64,000 nt of DNA from Massariosphaeria phaeospora. Taxonomy: Eukaryota; Ascomycota; Dothideomycetes; Pleosporales. Position 1 is the first letter of the stretch. The number at the start of each line of letters is the position of its first letter. Position numbers and translations under genes: made by a program. Location of the stretch: NCBI GenBank assembly GCA_011032825.1, contig JAADJZ010000022.1, forward strand, positions 310,001 to 374,000, given 5' to 3'. The notes under the pieces are model-generated. The model had not been told where the DNA came from, made no database searches, and worked only from the letters and a program-made list of their open reading frames with translations. Below, piece after piece: positions 43,745-54,300 of the stretch.

Positions 43745-46252
43745 CTAACTATTGGTGAATTGCCCAATATATTCGTCGATCTCATGGATAGTGATATCGT
43801 ACGTGTTCGTAGGTTTGTAAGGCGTTTTGAAGCGCTCAATCCCAAGGCGTTTCCAGGATCGGAGGCTCTGTAAAGCGGATAGTAAATCTGGCCTCATATT
43901 GAGTCTCCGTACGCCTAAAAGATCAGCCAATTCACTAAAAGTCCTCTCACAATCGGCTGCTGAGGCTGGGATACTCAATATATTCATAGCAAACCGCGCC
44001 AAAACAGGGTATTGATGCTCCTTTGACAACCAGTAGGCAATTGGCAGCTGAGCAAGCTTGTGAGCTGGATCAATTGGTTTCTCCGCGCTCCAGAGCTCAT
44101 ACTCGTCAGTAATCTCCTCCGCAATCTCCGCCTCTCTCATAGAGGCTAGCATAAACTCAGTACGGTTGACGGCGTAGTCAAAACGTTGCCGCTTAGCAGG
44201 CGGCGGCGTAGCTGAATCGGCGGCGGCGATTTTAGATGCTAGCTTAGCGCCCGCCCAAAGTGATTGAAAGCCTTTGTTGTTTGCCTCTAGCCACCCCTCG
44301 CGGGGATGGGGGCCATCTACGTCATCGTATTCGGCGGGTACTCGCCAGGCAGTATCGATAAAGTTTTTGTACGCTGGGTGGAGGCGTAGGGCACAGTAAT
44401 ACGCCGGGGCGTCTTTGAATTTGGCGTAGTATTTTTCCAGCTTACTAATAGCGAGATTGAGGTTTGTTTTGACGTGATCCTCAGGCGCGTCAGGATCGTT
44501 GTAATCCACTGCCTCTACGCGATCCTGTTGAGCCTGTAGCGTAGCGAGGAGCCACTCAAACGTAGGGATAACCTCCCAAATCGCGCCGTGGCGACCAGCC
44601 TTGCCCCGACCTTCGAGCCAGCTAGTCGCCTCCTTGAAAGGCTTGAGCAACTCGATATACTCAGTAATAGTAGCCCAATCTTTGCCAGTAAGCCCTCCCT
44701 CACGTATATACAGGCGTGGCTGGCTGGCCTCCGGAGGGCGAGCTCCCGCCCGAGATCGCTGTCGGTTTGCGGGGCGGTTGCTCTCGCCGATTTTGTAGCC
44801 CATATAATCGTCCAGAGGCACCCTGAGGTCGACGGCGCGCTCAAACGTATCGTAGTAAGAGTTCTAGCGAGTTTTGACTGGCTTTTTGAGTTCTCTTGGC
44901 GTAAAGTTCGTGAGATTTAGCGACGTTGCCTCATCTCGCTGGTATCCCTCCAAAAGCTCGCGCGCCTGCGGCGTACAGATTGAGGCGATGACATCAAACA
45001 GTACGCCTAGCGGGCCAGCTTTGCGCCACTCGTTCATGTACTGTTCCTCTGCCTGGGGCGAGTTAGCAGGTGCTGCGCGAGAGACGGCGGCAGGAAGGGA
45101 AAGGGCAATACGTACTACTAAATTCTCCTGCGAGTTCTCAAACGCGTCGCGATCCTGGCCAAAGATAACGTTTTGGGCAGCGAGATTGAGTATATGGCAG
45201 CTGCAGCGCAATCTCCGGTGGCTCGGGTTGAAGCCGTACTCCTCCGCTAGCTCGTTGACGGCAGTATCGTTGTTTGTCGCGTTATCAAGCACAAAGTAAC
45301 CTAGGGCTTCTTTTCGTATATGAAACCGGTGGAGAGTTGAGCTCACGATTGCTGCGATATTTGAACCAGAGTGGTCGCCCGATAGCGTCGGCAGGCCAAG
45401 GAAGTAATCTACTTGTTGACCCGCTGCGTTCAAGTGGTGTACGCAGATTCCGGTAATAGCGCGTTTGCCGCCGTATGAGGTCCAGTTGTCAAAGGATACG
45501 TGTATAGCGGATTTGGCTGCCTTTATGTAGCTCACGACGGCGGGTAGGTAGGCGTTGTATTCATCTATAATGTGCGACCGGAGAGTGTTGTGGCTGCTCC
45601 ACAAAACGCGCTCAGCGAGCGGATTAGCAGCCTTGATCATATCTCGAAAGGCAGGCACCTCTACAACGCGCAGAGCTTGGTTATCAGCAGCCACCCACTC
45701 GATAAGCGCCTGCTGAAAAGCGGGCGCCGAAAAGGTATCGGCGACGGCGTTTGCTACCTCTTGACTCACATCAACGCCCTGTCGCTGTAGGGCGGAGATG
45801 ATAGATGCCTCCTTCTTGAACCGAATTGGGCCATCTTTGCCGACTCCGTGGCCAGGTCGCCGCGCCTCGAGGTGCCGATGGATAGCAGAGGTTGAAGTTG
45901 CCACTTTAAACAGCCCGTTTTGCTTGTGTATATGGCAGTATTTGCACAGCCAATACAGCGCTTCATGCTTGCGATGGTATACGCGCCAGCCGTATTGAAA
46001 AACCCAGCTTGTTAAGGCACGTTTAGCAGCGTATTGAGGCTTCTGTAAATTAGGTACGCGCGACCAAACAAGGCCTTCATAGTCCTCATCATCGTCGGCG
46101 GAGGCAGAGACAGCGAGAGGATCGAGATCGAGTGGCGCGTCAGATGTTGACTGTGCATCGGTTGCCTGGTACGAGGAGGCTGCGCCGGCGGCGTTTTGCG
46201 TGGACTGGGAGTCAAGGACCCGCCCAAATACTTCATTAAGCTGCTGATTCAT
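43745..46252 (-). pseudogene. hAT transposase with a single in-frame TAG
   Basis: One continuous frame of 835 codons, broken only by TAG at 44866-44864 between CGC and AAC codons. Seen: an N-terminal BED-type zinc finger (LCKYC at about 102-106, then AIHRHLE and a later His near 135), first catalytic region with AIHVSFDNWTSYGGKRAITGICVH, then LPTLSGDHSGSNIAAIV and FVLDNATNNDTAVNEL, the CHxxN-type RCSCHILNLAAQ, a downstream LRLHPAYK region, and the C-terminal hATC dimerisation domain (ARFAMNILSIPASAADCERTFSELADLLGVRRLNMRPDLLSALQSLRSW). The stop would remove the C-terminal 358 residues including the hATC domain. It could be a C-to-T change (CAG to TAG) of the kind produced by RIP, a sequencing error, or read through. 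Start ATG at 46252 precedes an acidic low-complexity lead. Confidence 0.93.
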
Positions 46253-46529
46253 CTGCGAGGTCAGTTTGGGCGAAAAATCGCGATAAACATACGTACTTTC
46301 GTGGGTGTGGGCGAACGTAGTGAGTGCGCGTTAATCTCAGCGCGTCGAAAATCTTGGGTCGCGAGATATTTCGGGGCGGCGTAATCGATTTTCCGGGGCG
46401 GCTAGGCCTAATACGGCCGGTTGAGCGAGGGCGAGAAAGTAATTTTACAGGATTCGAACTGGAGAGTATATTATATTTTATATTTTTACGCCTCCGCTAG
46501 CTATCAACACCTAGAATCTTGAAGGACCT

Positions 46530-46693
46530 CTGTACGCAAAACAATCAATCCGTAAACAATCCGTCCAATCAATCTGGGACCTCTGGATTGAATGGATTGC
46601 TAGTAATCAAGGTCTCGGATTGATTGGACGGATTGCTTATTAATCAATCCGTCCAATCAATCTGTCAATCCGGACGGATTGTTGACAAGTCTG
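46530..46693 (+). repeat. hAT right terminus with perfect hairpin
   Basis: Contains a perfect 18-bp inverted repeat, GATTGATTGGACGGATTG at about 46619-46636 and its complement at about 46645-46662, separated by 8 bases. More GGATTG/CAATCC words continue to the terminal inverted repeat (46672-46693). Confidence 0.85.
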
Positions 46694-46701
46694 ACATTGA
46701 C
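46694..46701 (+). repeat. Target-site duplication, right copy
   Basis: ACATTGAC immediately after the right terminus, identical to the left copy. Confidence 0.95.
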
Positions 46702-47224
46702 TATAGGCTAATGGAGTCCCAGTGCCGAAAAGAGCTGCTTCATGGAAAAGGACGATCTCGTCGACTGCTTCCGCCAGCAACACTTCGCATGGTGTATCGG
46801 ACATGGGTTTTCAATGGTCGGTAATTCGGGTGTCTGTAGCCGAGAAAACAACGGCGTGGCTTGCATTCCTGCTCTCTATCGGCAGCCCAGTTTTGGCAAA
46901 AATCCGCAGGTCAATGGTATCCTGCTGCAGATGAGGGACGGGCTTTCGACGCGCCCCCCTTGGTACGAAAAGTTCACATATTGCACAACTCTAGGTACTG
47001 ACGCCAATTGTTTAGTCGGTACAAGCAGTGGTGCGTCGGCCCGGATTCGATGTACTGTTTCTCGAGAGGCCATTTTAATCTCTGCCTGACACATGAGACG
47101 GCGGCTGGCAGATCGGCAGAAACCTGCGAAGTCGGTGCAATGTTCAGTCACAAATGCAATCTCGTTAGCAAGAACACAGTCGAAGAGTAGTATTATCCAA
47201 TAGTCTAGTCGAACAATGAGAGAG
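46702..47224. other. Non-coding flank of the transposon
   Basis: Overlapping short frames on both strands, no motifs. The word GCATGGTGTATCGGACATGG near 46787 recurs in slightly changed form near 47980, suggesting an old local duplication, but the match does not extend. Confidence 0.45.
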
Positions 47225-47670
47225 ATTATTTGACCTTGAAACCTGTGTCTGAACAACTGTGGGTGAGACATGAGCTAGTATACTGGATACAGTAGAGCTT
47301 TGTAAAGGCGAGAAGAGACGTTTTTACTTACCACTAAAATCTCCTACCTCATCAAGACGATCGCCCAAAGTATCGTAATTCTTCGAAACTGGATTTGCGA
47401 AGTCTGTGACGAGACGTTACCTTGTATGCTAGCTACAATATGGCTTTGTAAAGGCGAGAGGTGACGTTTTTACTTACTACTGGAATCTTGTACACTGTTA
47501 AGAGGATTAGCTAAAGTGTCTTGATTCTCTGACCTGGATTTGAAAACCTGTGATGAGACATTACGCAGTACACTGGATCCAATAGGCTTCGTGAAAGTAG
47601 AAAGGTTCCATATTAACTTACTCCTAAAAACCTCTACCTTGTCAACAGGATCTCCTAGCGTGTCTCAGTC
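47225..47670 (+). repeat. Tandem array of ~145-bp degenerate units
   Basis: Three main units plus a leading partial. The marker GCTTTGTAAAGGCGAG (variant GGCTTCGTGAAAG) occurs at about 47297, 47443 and 47586, a period of 143-146 bases. Within each unit the same order is seen: TACTGGATAC/AGCTACAAT, GCTTTGTAAAG, TTTTTACTTA, AATCT..TAC, a GTCAAGAGGAT-like word, CTAAAGTGTC, CTGGATTTG, AACCTGTGA and GAGACATTACGCAGTA. No frame is conserved, so the units are non-coding. Related solo copies lie at 48.33-48.45 kb and 6.61-6.74 kb. Confidence 0.85.
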
Positions 47671-48329
47671 AGCAAAGAATTCCGCCAGGGGCTCGACCAA
47701 GGCGAAAACTTGCCGCGACGATGAGTTGTTGTCGGGCTGCATGTGCTGCTATGTGCTGCCATCTACCAACAGTGTCAGCGCGTACTATACACCATACACA
47801 CGCGCTATTGATCAGACGAATCACCTCATACACCATACACAACCAAATCCCATAGTCATAACATCTATACAGAGGAGGAGTTTCCCTCTAACCTAGAGGT
47901 TCTTGGCGCTTGCATAGATAATAACGACGATCGTAAAGCAAGCGCACATACCTGAGTTGCCCTACTACGACTCTCTTTCGGGCGCATGGTGTATCTGACA
48001 TGGACGCGTTCGCTCGATGTGCACTCGCGAACTTGGAATACAGACTTACTTTCGTACCGAACCTAATCGTGCTAGAAAGAACAGCTCAACCAAGGTGTGA
48101 GTCCCGCGATCAGACTTGGTGAACAGGAAGTCGGCCTGCGCAGCATGGTTTGGATGCATCGAACCAGCAAGCGATGCGTTTGTATGGGGCTTTTGTGAAG
48201 CGCGGAAACTCTTGGTCTGACGACGTGTATTACTGAGTTCAACACTATCGCTACCATAGACCCCCGCGTTGTATGTCGTTTCCGATGCACCCTTACGTGG
48301 CTGTATCCTTTCACTTCTACGTTCTCTTC
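47671..48329. other. Non-coding region between repeat copies
   Basis: No gene supported. A short block of ACACCATACAC-type words lies near 47785-47845. Frames are under 120 codons and unconvincing. Confidence 0.45.
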
Positions 48330-48452
48330 TGTAAACTCTGTAGACAATTACCAAGTATACTGGATACAATACTCTTTGTAAAGATGAAGGGAGACTATTT
48401 ACCGATTGCTTAAATCTTATATACCGTCGAGAGGATTGCCTAAAGTCTACTC
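48330..48452 (+). repeat. Solo copy of the ~145-bp repeat family (copy E)
   Basis: Carries CTGTAGACAATTACC, AAGTATACTGGATACAAT, CTTTGTAAAGATGA, ATTTACCGATTGCTTAAATCTTATA and CCGTCGAGAGGATTGCCTAAAGT in the same order as the array and the copy at 6.6 kb. It is the best bridge between the array and copy A because it shares GTAGACAAT with copy A and GGATACAAT with the array. Confidence 0.75.
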
Positions 48453-51400
48453 TGTATCATAACTGGCAATGATTTCGGTCAACGGCGGAGGCCATGTACC
48501 GCGCACTGAATGGTGAACGTCCGCGCAACGGAAATGACGACTACCGCGGCCACCATCTCTCGACTCGAGAAAGAGGCAAAGGCTCAAGGGTCCAGTGTCT
48601 GACCGAAGAGGAAGCTCAGAACTCGCGCACCCACTGCGCGTTGTGCGCTGTGCAGCATGCAGCATGCACCGATGCTCTGCCGTGTGTGCAGACAGTCCAG
48701 TCCCAACAGCGGTGGCCAATGCTGTTGTTGAGCCGACACACCACCTCACCTCCTGGAAAGGGACACGAGCGAATGAAGTCGCCTGGGAGGCAATAAGAAT
48801 ATTGACTGTTGAAAAAGACCAATCGTCATAATGGAACAGGAAAATTGTGATTGCGAGACGCTCAATTGGTGGCAAATCAGGCTAAGAGTTCCCCTTGGGC
48901 GGCTATCCAAGGGAGATCCTGGCTTGCCTGTGGTCTTTTCTGCAGGAGGATATATTCGATGCAGTGCGTGCAGAAGATAGAGGGACCTGGTGGGGTTGAC
49001 CTGAGCAATTCAGTTCGCAGCTTCGAGTCTCTATGTAGTGCCTCCGCGCCGTGGGAAAGTGAACGGCAGCCGGATTCAATCGGCTCTGGGATCTATCTAG
49101 TGCGAGCAGTTAAAAGGCGAAGGAGTCGGCACGGCAAGCCCTGGGCCGGCGTACTGCCGAGCGACACCGATGTAGGGCCGACAAGATATGTATCGGGACG
49201 CTGCAGCTGACGCTCTGCAGCCGCGGAAGCCCTTTTGCGTTTCCGCAGAGTCCCGCCGGAGGACAGCGACGCAGCAACGAAGACGCGCAGCAGACAAGAG
49301 ACATACAAGGGCGGACGTGTAACCACTCGGGAGCTCAGAGGAAATTGCGCTGTAGGCTGATGACACAGGGAAACAGATGGGTGAGGTTGCAGGAGGTCGA
49401 AGCAGGCTCAGCGCGCTTGACCGTCCTTGGCTTAGCGTCGTTCGCAGATACTAGCGCCCGGCGAACACCAAATGGGAAAGTCCCTCGCGAGTACAATAGA
49501 TAGAATCCATGGATGACTGACGCGCAGATCGATTGGTTCTACGACTCTATACCCAGAAGGAACATGCCTAGGGCCTAGGCTCTCGAAGCCTGTAGCCCGG
49601 GAGAAACATGTACATGCTGTTCGAAATTAAGTGTCCGGCTGCAAGCCATCCTTATATACAGCAATCTCACAATGAACTCAAACATGTTTTTCTCTCGAAA
49701 AGCGGACCGGGTACAGAGATTCAGGCTTAGATGAGATTCTAGGGTGTCGTGCAGGGCGACCCATGGACGGCGCGCTTCTCATGACGGGAGAGAGAGACTT
49801 CCCACCGCTGACTGCGTAATGGTGCACCAGCGTTTCAAGCTCATGCAATAACAGTGTGTTTGTTGCCCGTGCACTGCCGGGCTGCGTGAATTGTCGTATA
49901 GATGCGCCTTTATTGTAGTTGGCGACGCCGAATTCGCGTGAGATGGGGCCGAGCAGACGAAGTGCCGGCTGCGATTCTTCCGCCCGCAAGCACATGATGG
50001 GCTGATAGGTTTGCAGGGTGGCTTGGTGACTGTGGGTGGAAATTTCATCAATACTTGTAGAGTGGCGGGGCATTGATTCGCATCAGGGGCGCGAAGTGGG
50101 GGGAGGAAGCGGCATGCCTAATTGGGCTGGAGCCGCTCGTGCGTACTCAAGCAGACGCCCGTCATAAACTGCACGCCCGTCGGTAAGTATCCAAGGTGGC
50201 TTCCTACGCATTGCCACTCGTGCGTAGCATTCGCAACTGAGGCTTGTGCCGGCCATGTCGAATCCGAGGAAGCGATTCCCGCGGTTTACCTTTCTCTAGT
50301 TTGCAGGGGGCGTAGCCCTCAAACGATTCGGTGGCTAACCACAGCATTTCTCGGCTGCGGCATTCTGTAAGGAATAGGTTATCCTGACATGGACTGCGCG
50401 TATAAAGCTCTGCCGGTGACGTCGAGTCGTCCGTGGCGAAGGCTGGATCAGCTGTTGTCATGCATGATAGGACAAGCTCATGGTAGATCGCTCGCCAGCT
50501 GATCAAGTAGGTCGTCAATCTCGAAGCCATGTACGTCAATCGAAGGCCCTTCGAAGCACTGTCGAAATTTGACAGTACACATGGTTTCTGTCAAAGTTAG
50601 TGCACGCCGGAGCCAGCAGCGTCGAAGAAAGCGTCGAGCCCCATAACAATGGCTGCTAAAGACAGCCTAGAACCCCTCACAGCGGAAGCCTGCGGCAGAG
50701 ACCTTACAAAGGTATACTAAAGCTCGATAGTAGACCTCGATTATGAAAACCCGCCACAGCTGCTTGGATCGCTTTGCACGCTTGGGTTATGCTGATCTCC
50801 CCTAGAACAATTGTCCGCGACACGCAGGTGTGGTTTGAGTCTAATAATATCATTGTAGATCGAAGGCGGCTTTTTTTGAGCCGAGACATCATCGCTAGCA
50901 ATCCTCCGTAGAGCTCGCTAGGTTTTCCGAGTTGAAGTCAGCCGAAGGGTTGCGGGAATTACGGACAATAGCTGGGTTGTGCAAAAGTAGAGGTAGTAGT
51001 ACCTTTGTATGGTATAAGGAAGAGTGCTATGACGGACTGCGCTTAAGTTGACACGCCTGTGGCCAGTTTGGCTCCGAATATTGGATAGCTATCTTGGTGT
51101 ACGAAGCCATATTTCGCCATACGTAATCGCATTTTAGTAGAGTCGTGAAAGGGAATGTGCATCGAGCTGTGTATGGCCGTGAGCAGAAGCGCGCCCGAGA
51201 GAATGGCATGGGAACCGTTCAGGGCCTGTCCTCACTTTCAGCAGGTCATGTGCAGCCAGTCCTCATACCCGACCCACTCTAAAGCTATTGCCACTGCAGC
51301 AACGGCGGGCCTTTAGGTGGGTACCAGACATGCATCGCACACTTGTCCGTCGACTCTGTCGTCCTCTGTACGCACGGCCAGCGCAATTGCTATTAGCACT

Positions 51401-54195
51401 GGCACACAGTTTGCGTGTCTGGTGCGGACTAGGAACGTACCGCGAACCTTCATGTTTAACGGAGTGCTTGCCACCACATCCATTGTTCGTCGGCAGCAAC
51501 CCTCCAGCAGTTCGCAGCAATCATGCCCGCAGGAATTCGAGCGCAGCAAGTGCTAGAAAGGTGTTGATCAGCGGCGGCCCTGCTGCAGGCCAGGTCCAGA
51601 GCGGTCGTGTCCCATAGCGAGTGGGCTCAGCCGTCCGACAAACGAGACGAATCAGCGCTAGCCGTGCATATGCAGGCGCATCCACCGCTAAACCGCTTTG
51701 GTCAAAATCTGGGGAACTGGTGTCATGCGCTCGAGCGCACAGACAACGCCAACAGCCCAGGTGTTCGCTCCGATATCCAAGCTCATCCTCCGTGTTTGCC
51801 CATCTCTAGCTCTTCCCCAGGTTTTGCGCACAGGGACGCCGAGATCTGACATCGGTGGGCTCGCGACACCAAGTCTGCAACAGCTGTTCTTGTTTCTCCT
51901 CGACCTGGGCCTCAACCTCAACCGTGAAGGTTCAGAGCGGGCAGTCGGAAATTGAGATGGTTGGCGCTGTTTGCGGCTTGTACAAAAAGAGAGAGACATG
52001 GGAGGGTGCAGAGTGCAGCAGATCCATCCCGCCGGCCTCTCACAGCACCATCGATTACTTCCGTGCCCGGGCCAAGGCGTGAAGCTCGATCTCGGAAGCC
52101 AGAGCAGCGTCCGGGGCGCCTATTATCCGACCCCCCTAAGACCCTTCAATTACTGCCCGCAGCCGGCCCCAAAGGCTCGTTCAGGGACGACAGACAGCAC
52201 TGCTAGCCGCAACGACTCAATCTGGTCTCGCCAATTGCGCCAGGGCAATCTACACGCCGCCAGGCGAAATGAACGGTCCTGTCGAGGGAGGCAGACGGCT
52301 CGACAGTGAGACGAGTACGGAGTAGAGCGGGTGGACCGAGGATGGAGAAGTTGCTGCACCGCAGGACTAACCAAATCCACATTGCGCCAGCAGAACAGAC
52401 TGCTAGTCTACTAGATAGTTGACGAACCGAGGCCTGCGTCCGCGGGCCCTGCTGCGGTTGCTCGAGGCGGAAGCGCGGTAGTGCGAGAGTAGTCAACCGG
52501 CCGTTGTCCAGAGTGGCTGCCGACTTCCGGGTTGAAGTCTACGTCGATGATGTGAGCGAGTGTTGGGCGGGCGGGTCGATGTTGAGCGGTGCGATCGCCG
52601 CAACGTGCTGGCGGCCAGCAGAGGCCGCAACGCGCAGGTCGATGCCAGATGCCCATCGTTGCCTGTCCGAGGCCGCTCCACGCTGCCCAGGGCTCCAGGC
52701 GATGCTGCAGTTCGGGACGGGTTGCAGGCACCGCCATGGCTTGTCGACGCTCGAGCGGCAAGCCAAAGGGTCTCGGATTGGCGTCGGGCCTAACGACGCA
52801 GGCCTGCAATCCCTGTGTCCAGTGCGGATACGCGAAACCCGTTGCGGTGCTGAGGCCAGCACCGCCAGCATGCCGCAAGAGGCGTCGAGCAGAGGCGTCG
52901 CATGCCTGCCGCCTCCCTGTCCCTGTGCGCGGCCGCGAGCCCAGCGACGAGGCGACGAGAGCGACGAGCGTTGGTGCGCTGTGTCATGCTACCGACGGCG
53001 GGCTGGGATTCGACGGACTGCGGGCGCCGGCCTGGGGGAGCTTGCAACGGTAGAACGCCTTCTGCTCCAGCGCTGCTGCTGCGCTCCATCACCATCTTCG
53101 TCCTGTTCTGCCTCGCCAGCACTGCCGTCGCCGTCCGCTCTGCCTGCGCGCGTGCTGCTGTGTTTCTCGTGGCCGTGCTGCTGTCCCGCGCGCGTCTCCT
53201 TGCAGTGCTTGCACGAGCTGAGGTCTGCGGGGATCGCTGGTCCGCGCGCCGTCCCCAGGTGGCTGTCCCTCCAGTTGCTGCCGCCCAGCCAATCACGCCC
53301 CGCGCTGGCGACAGCTTCCCACTGCTGCTCCGACGCCGTGCCTGCGAGCCTACGACTCTGCCAGTCTGCCTCCCCGTTATTGTTCCCCAGCCTGCCGGAC
53401 CGTCGAAGCCAGACCGCCGCCGCCGCTCAGCACGCCGCGAGTGACAACCGGCGTTGCAGACGGCGCCCGCCCGCCGCTTTCTCTGGCCTTGTTCCACGCC
53501 TGCCCTCTGCCCGTGGCCTCCACCACCGCCCACCACGGCCGTTGGCAGCCATAAGCACCCCAGACGGAACGGCTGCTGACTGACGGGGGAGCGGATCGGC
53601 CAATTGTAGCAGCAGCAATCTCTACCTCGATTGTGCAATCAATCCCATCGCCCAGCCAACCCGCCCTCTCCTGCAGAGCACCCCACAGCGTCTCCAGCTC
53701 GTGGCAACCGCCCTCCTGCCACTCAACGGCCTGCCAATTGCGTCCTCCCAAAAGCCATTCGTCGTTGTGCCGCTGTGGCCGCACGTCCCAAGCTCCACTG
53801 CTTGCGCCATTCCGTTCTGAAGCCCGTGAGTTCCTCGCCGGTGTTCGGAGCCTCTCTGCAAAGCGGTCAGATCCCCGGCCATTTGCATTGTCTTGGAGGC
53901 GACTGGAAGGTATTCTTCCTTTCCGCAGCTTGAATCCCAAAGCCTTAGCTAACGTGTGCGCCTCGCGTGTAGTGTCCTTGTCCTTAGCAGTCCTTTGTTT
54001 ACAGTCGCCAGCTCGCCTGCTCCACCCCAGGTAGCACCAGACTCCCCGCAGCCCGGAAGTCGGTCTAGCAACATCCTCTGTACAGGCCCTACACTTCTAC
54101 TTGCTGGTTCTCCCTGGACGTGTTCTCTTTCAGTCGGACTCGAAGCTTCAGCAGCAACACGATTGAGCATACCTGCAACGGTCGACGCGAGCACA
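48453..54195. other. Gene-poor region upstream of the zinc-finger gene, GC-rich after 52 kb
   Basis: No gene supported. From about 52.2 to 53.6 kb the sequence is very GC-rich and all frames are long on both strands (up to 359 and 282 codons, overlapping in opposite directions), which is a composition effect. The translated residues are Arg/Ala/Ser/Pro-rich without motifs. The last 600 bases are CT-rich and probably belong to the long 5' leader of the transcription-factor gene. Confidence 0.5.
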
Positions 54196-54273
54196 ATGGG
54201 AGCCTCGAGCAACTCTAGCACCGGCTCGATTGAGTCGAGCAGTGGCAATGGTGAGTCAAACATCTCCTCGTAG
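54196..54273 (+). promoter_or_regulatory. Upstream ORF in the leader of the zinc-finger gene
   Basis: A 25-codon Ser/Asn-rich reading frame starting ATGGGAGCC, a strong context, and ending 28 bases before the main ATG at 54301. A GTGAGT donor-like site (54251) and CTGACAG acceptor-like site (54285-54291) could remove its end. If spliced from an ATG at 54248-54250, the main protein would gain MDAP in front of its first Met. Its effect on translation is inference. Confidence 0.5.
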
Positions 54274-54300
54274 CCATGTCACAACTGACAGGACGCTCCA

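Larger units (their letters stand above)
43600..46693 (-). mobile_element. hAT-family DNA transposon, 3,094 bp, with 8-bp TSD
   Basis: Both ends carry a 22-bp terminal inverted repeat that begins CAGACTTGTCAACAATCC and continues identically for four more bases. The flanking 8-bp target duplication ACATTGAC is perfect (43592-43599 and 46694-46701). Eight-base duplications and CAG-starting termini are hallmarks of the hAT superfamily. Inside is a minus-strand transposase occupying most of the element, and subterminal repeats built on GGATTG/CAATCC words at both ends. The perfect duplication and near-open transposase indicate a recent insertion. It lies just past the stop of a small unknown ORF. 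Transposase features place it near fungal Restless-type hATs, though the subfamily is inference. Confidence 0.95.

Noticed and set aside
44864..44866. Splitting the transposase into two separate genes
   Set aside because: Both halves are in the same frame with only one TAG between; the second half starts inside the conserved catalytic region and has no start context.
46440..46460. tRNA B-box-like GTTCGAATCC on the minus strand
   Set aside because: No A box, no cloverleaf and no acceptor stem nearby; it lies inside the hAT element.
52504..53638. Long overlapping frames (359 and 282 codons) on opposite strands
   Set aside because: GC-rich composition opens all frames; translations are Arg/Ala/Ser/Pro-rich with no motif, and both cannot be real.
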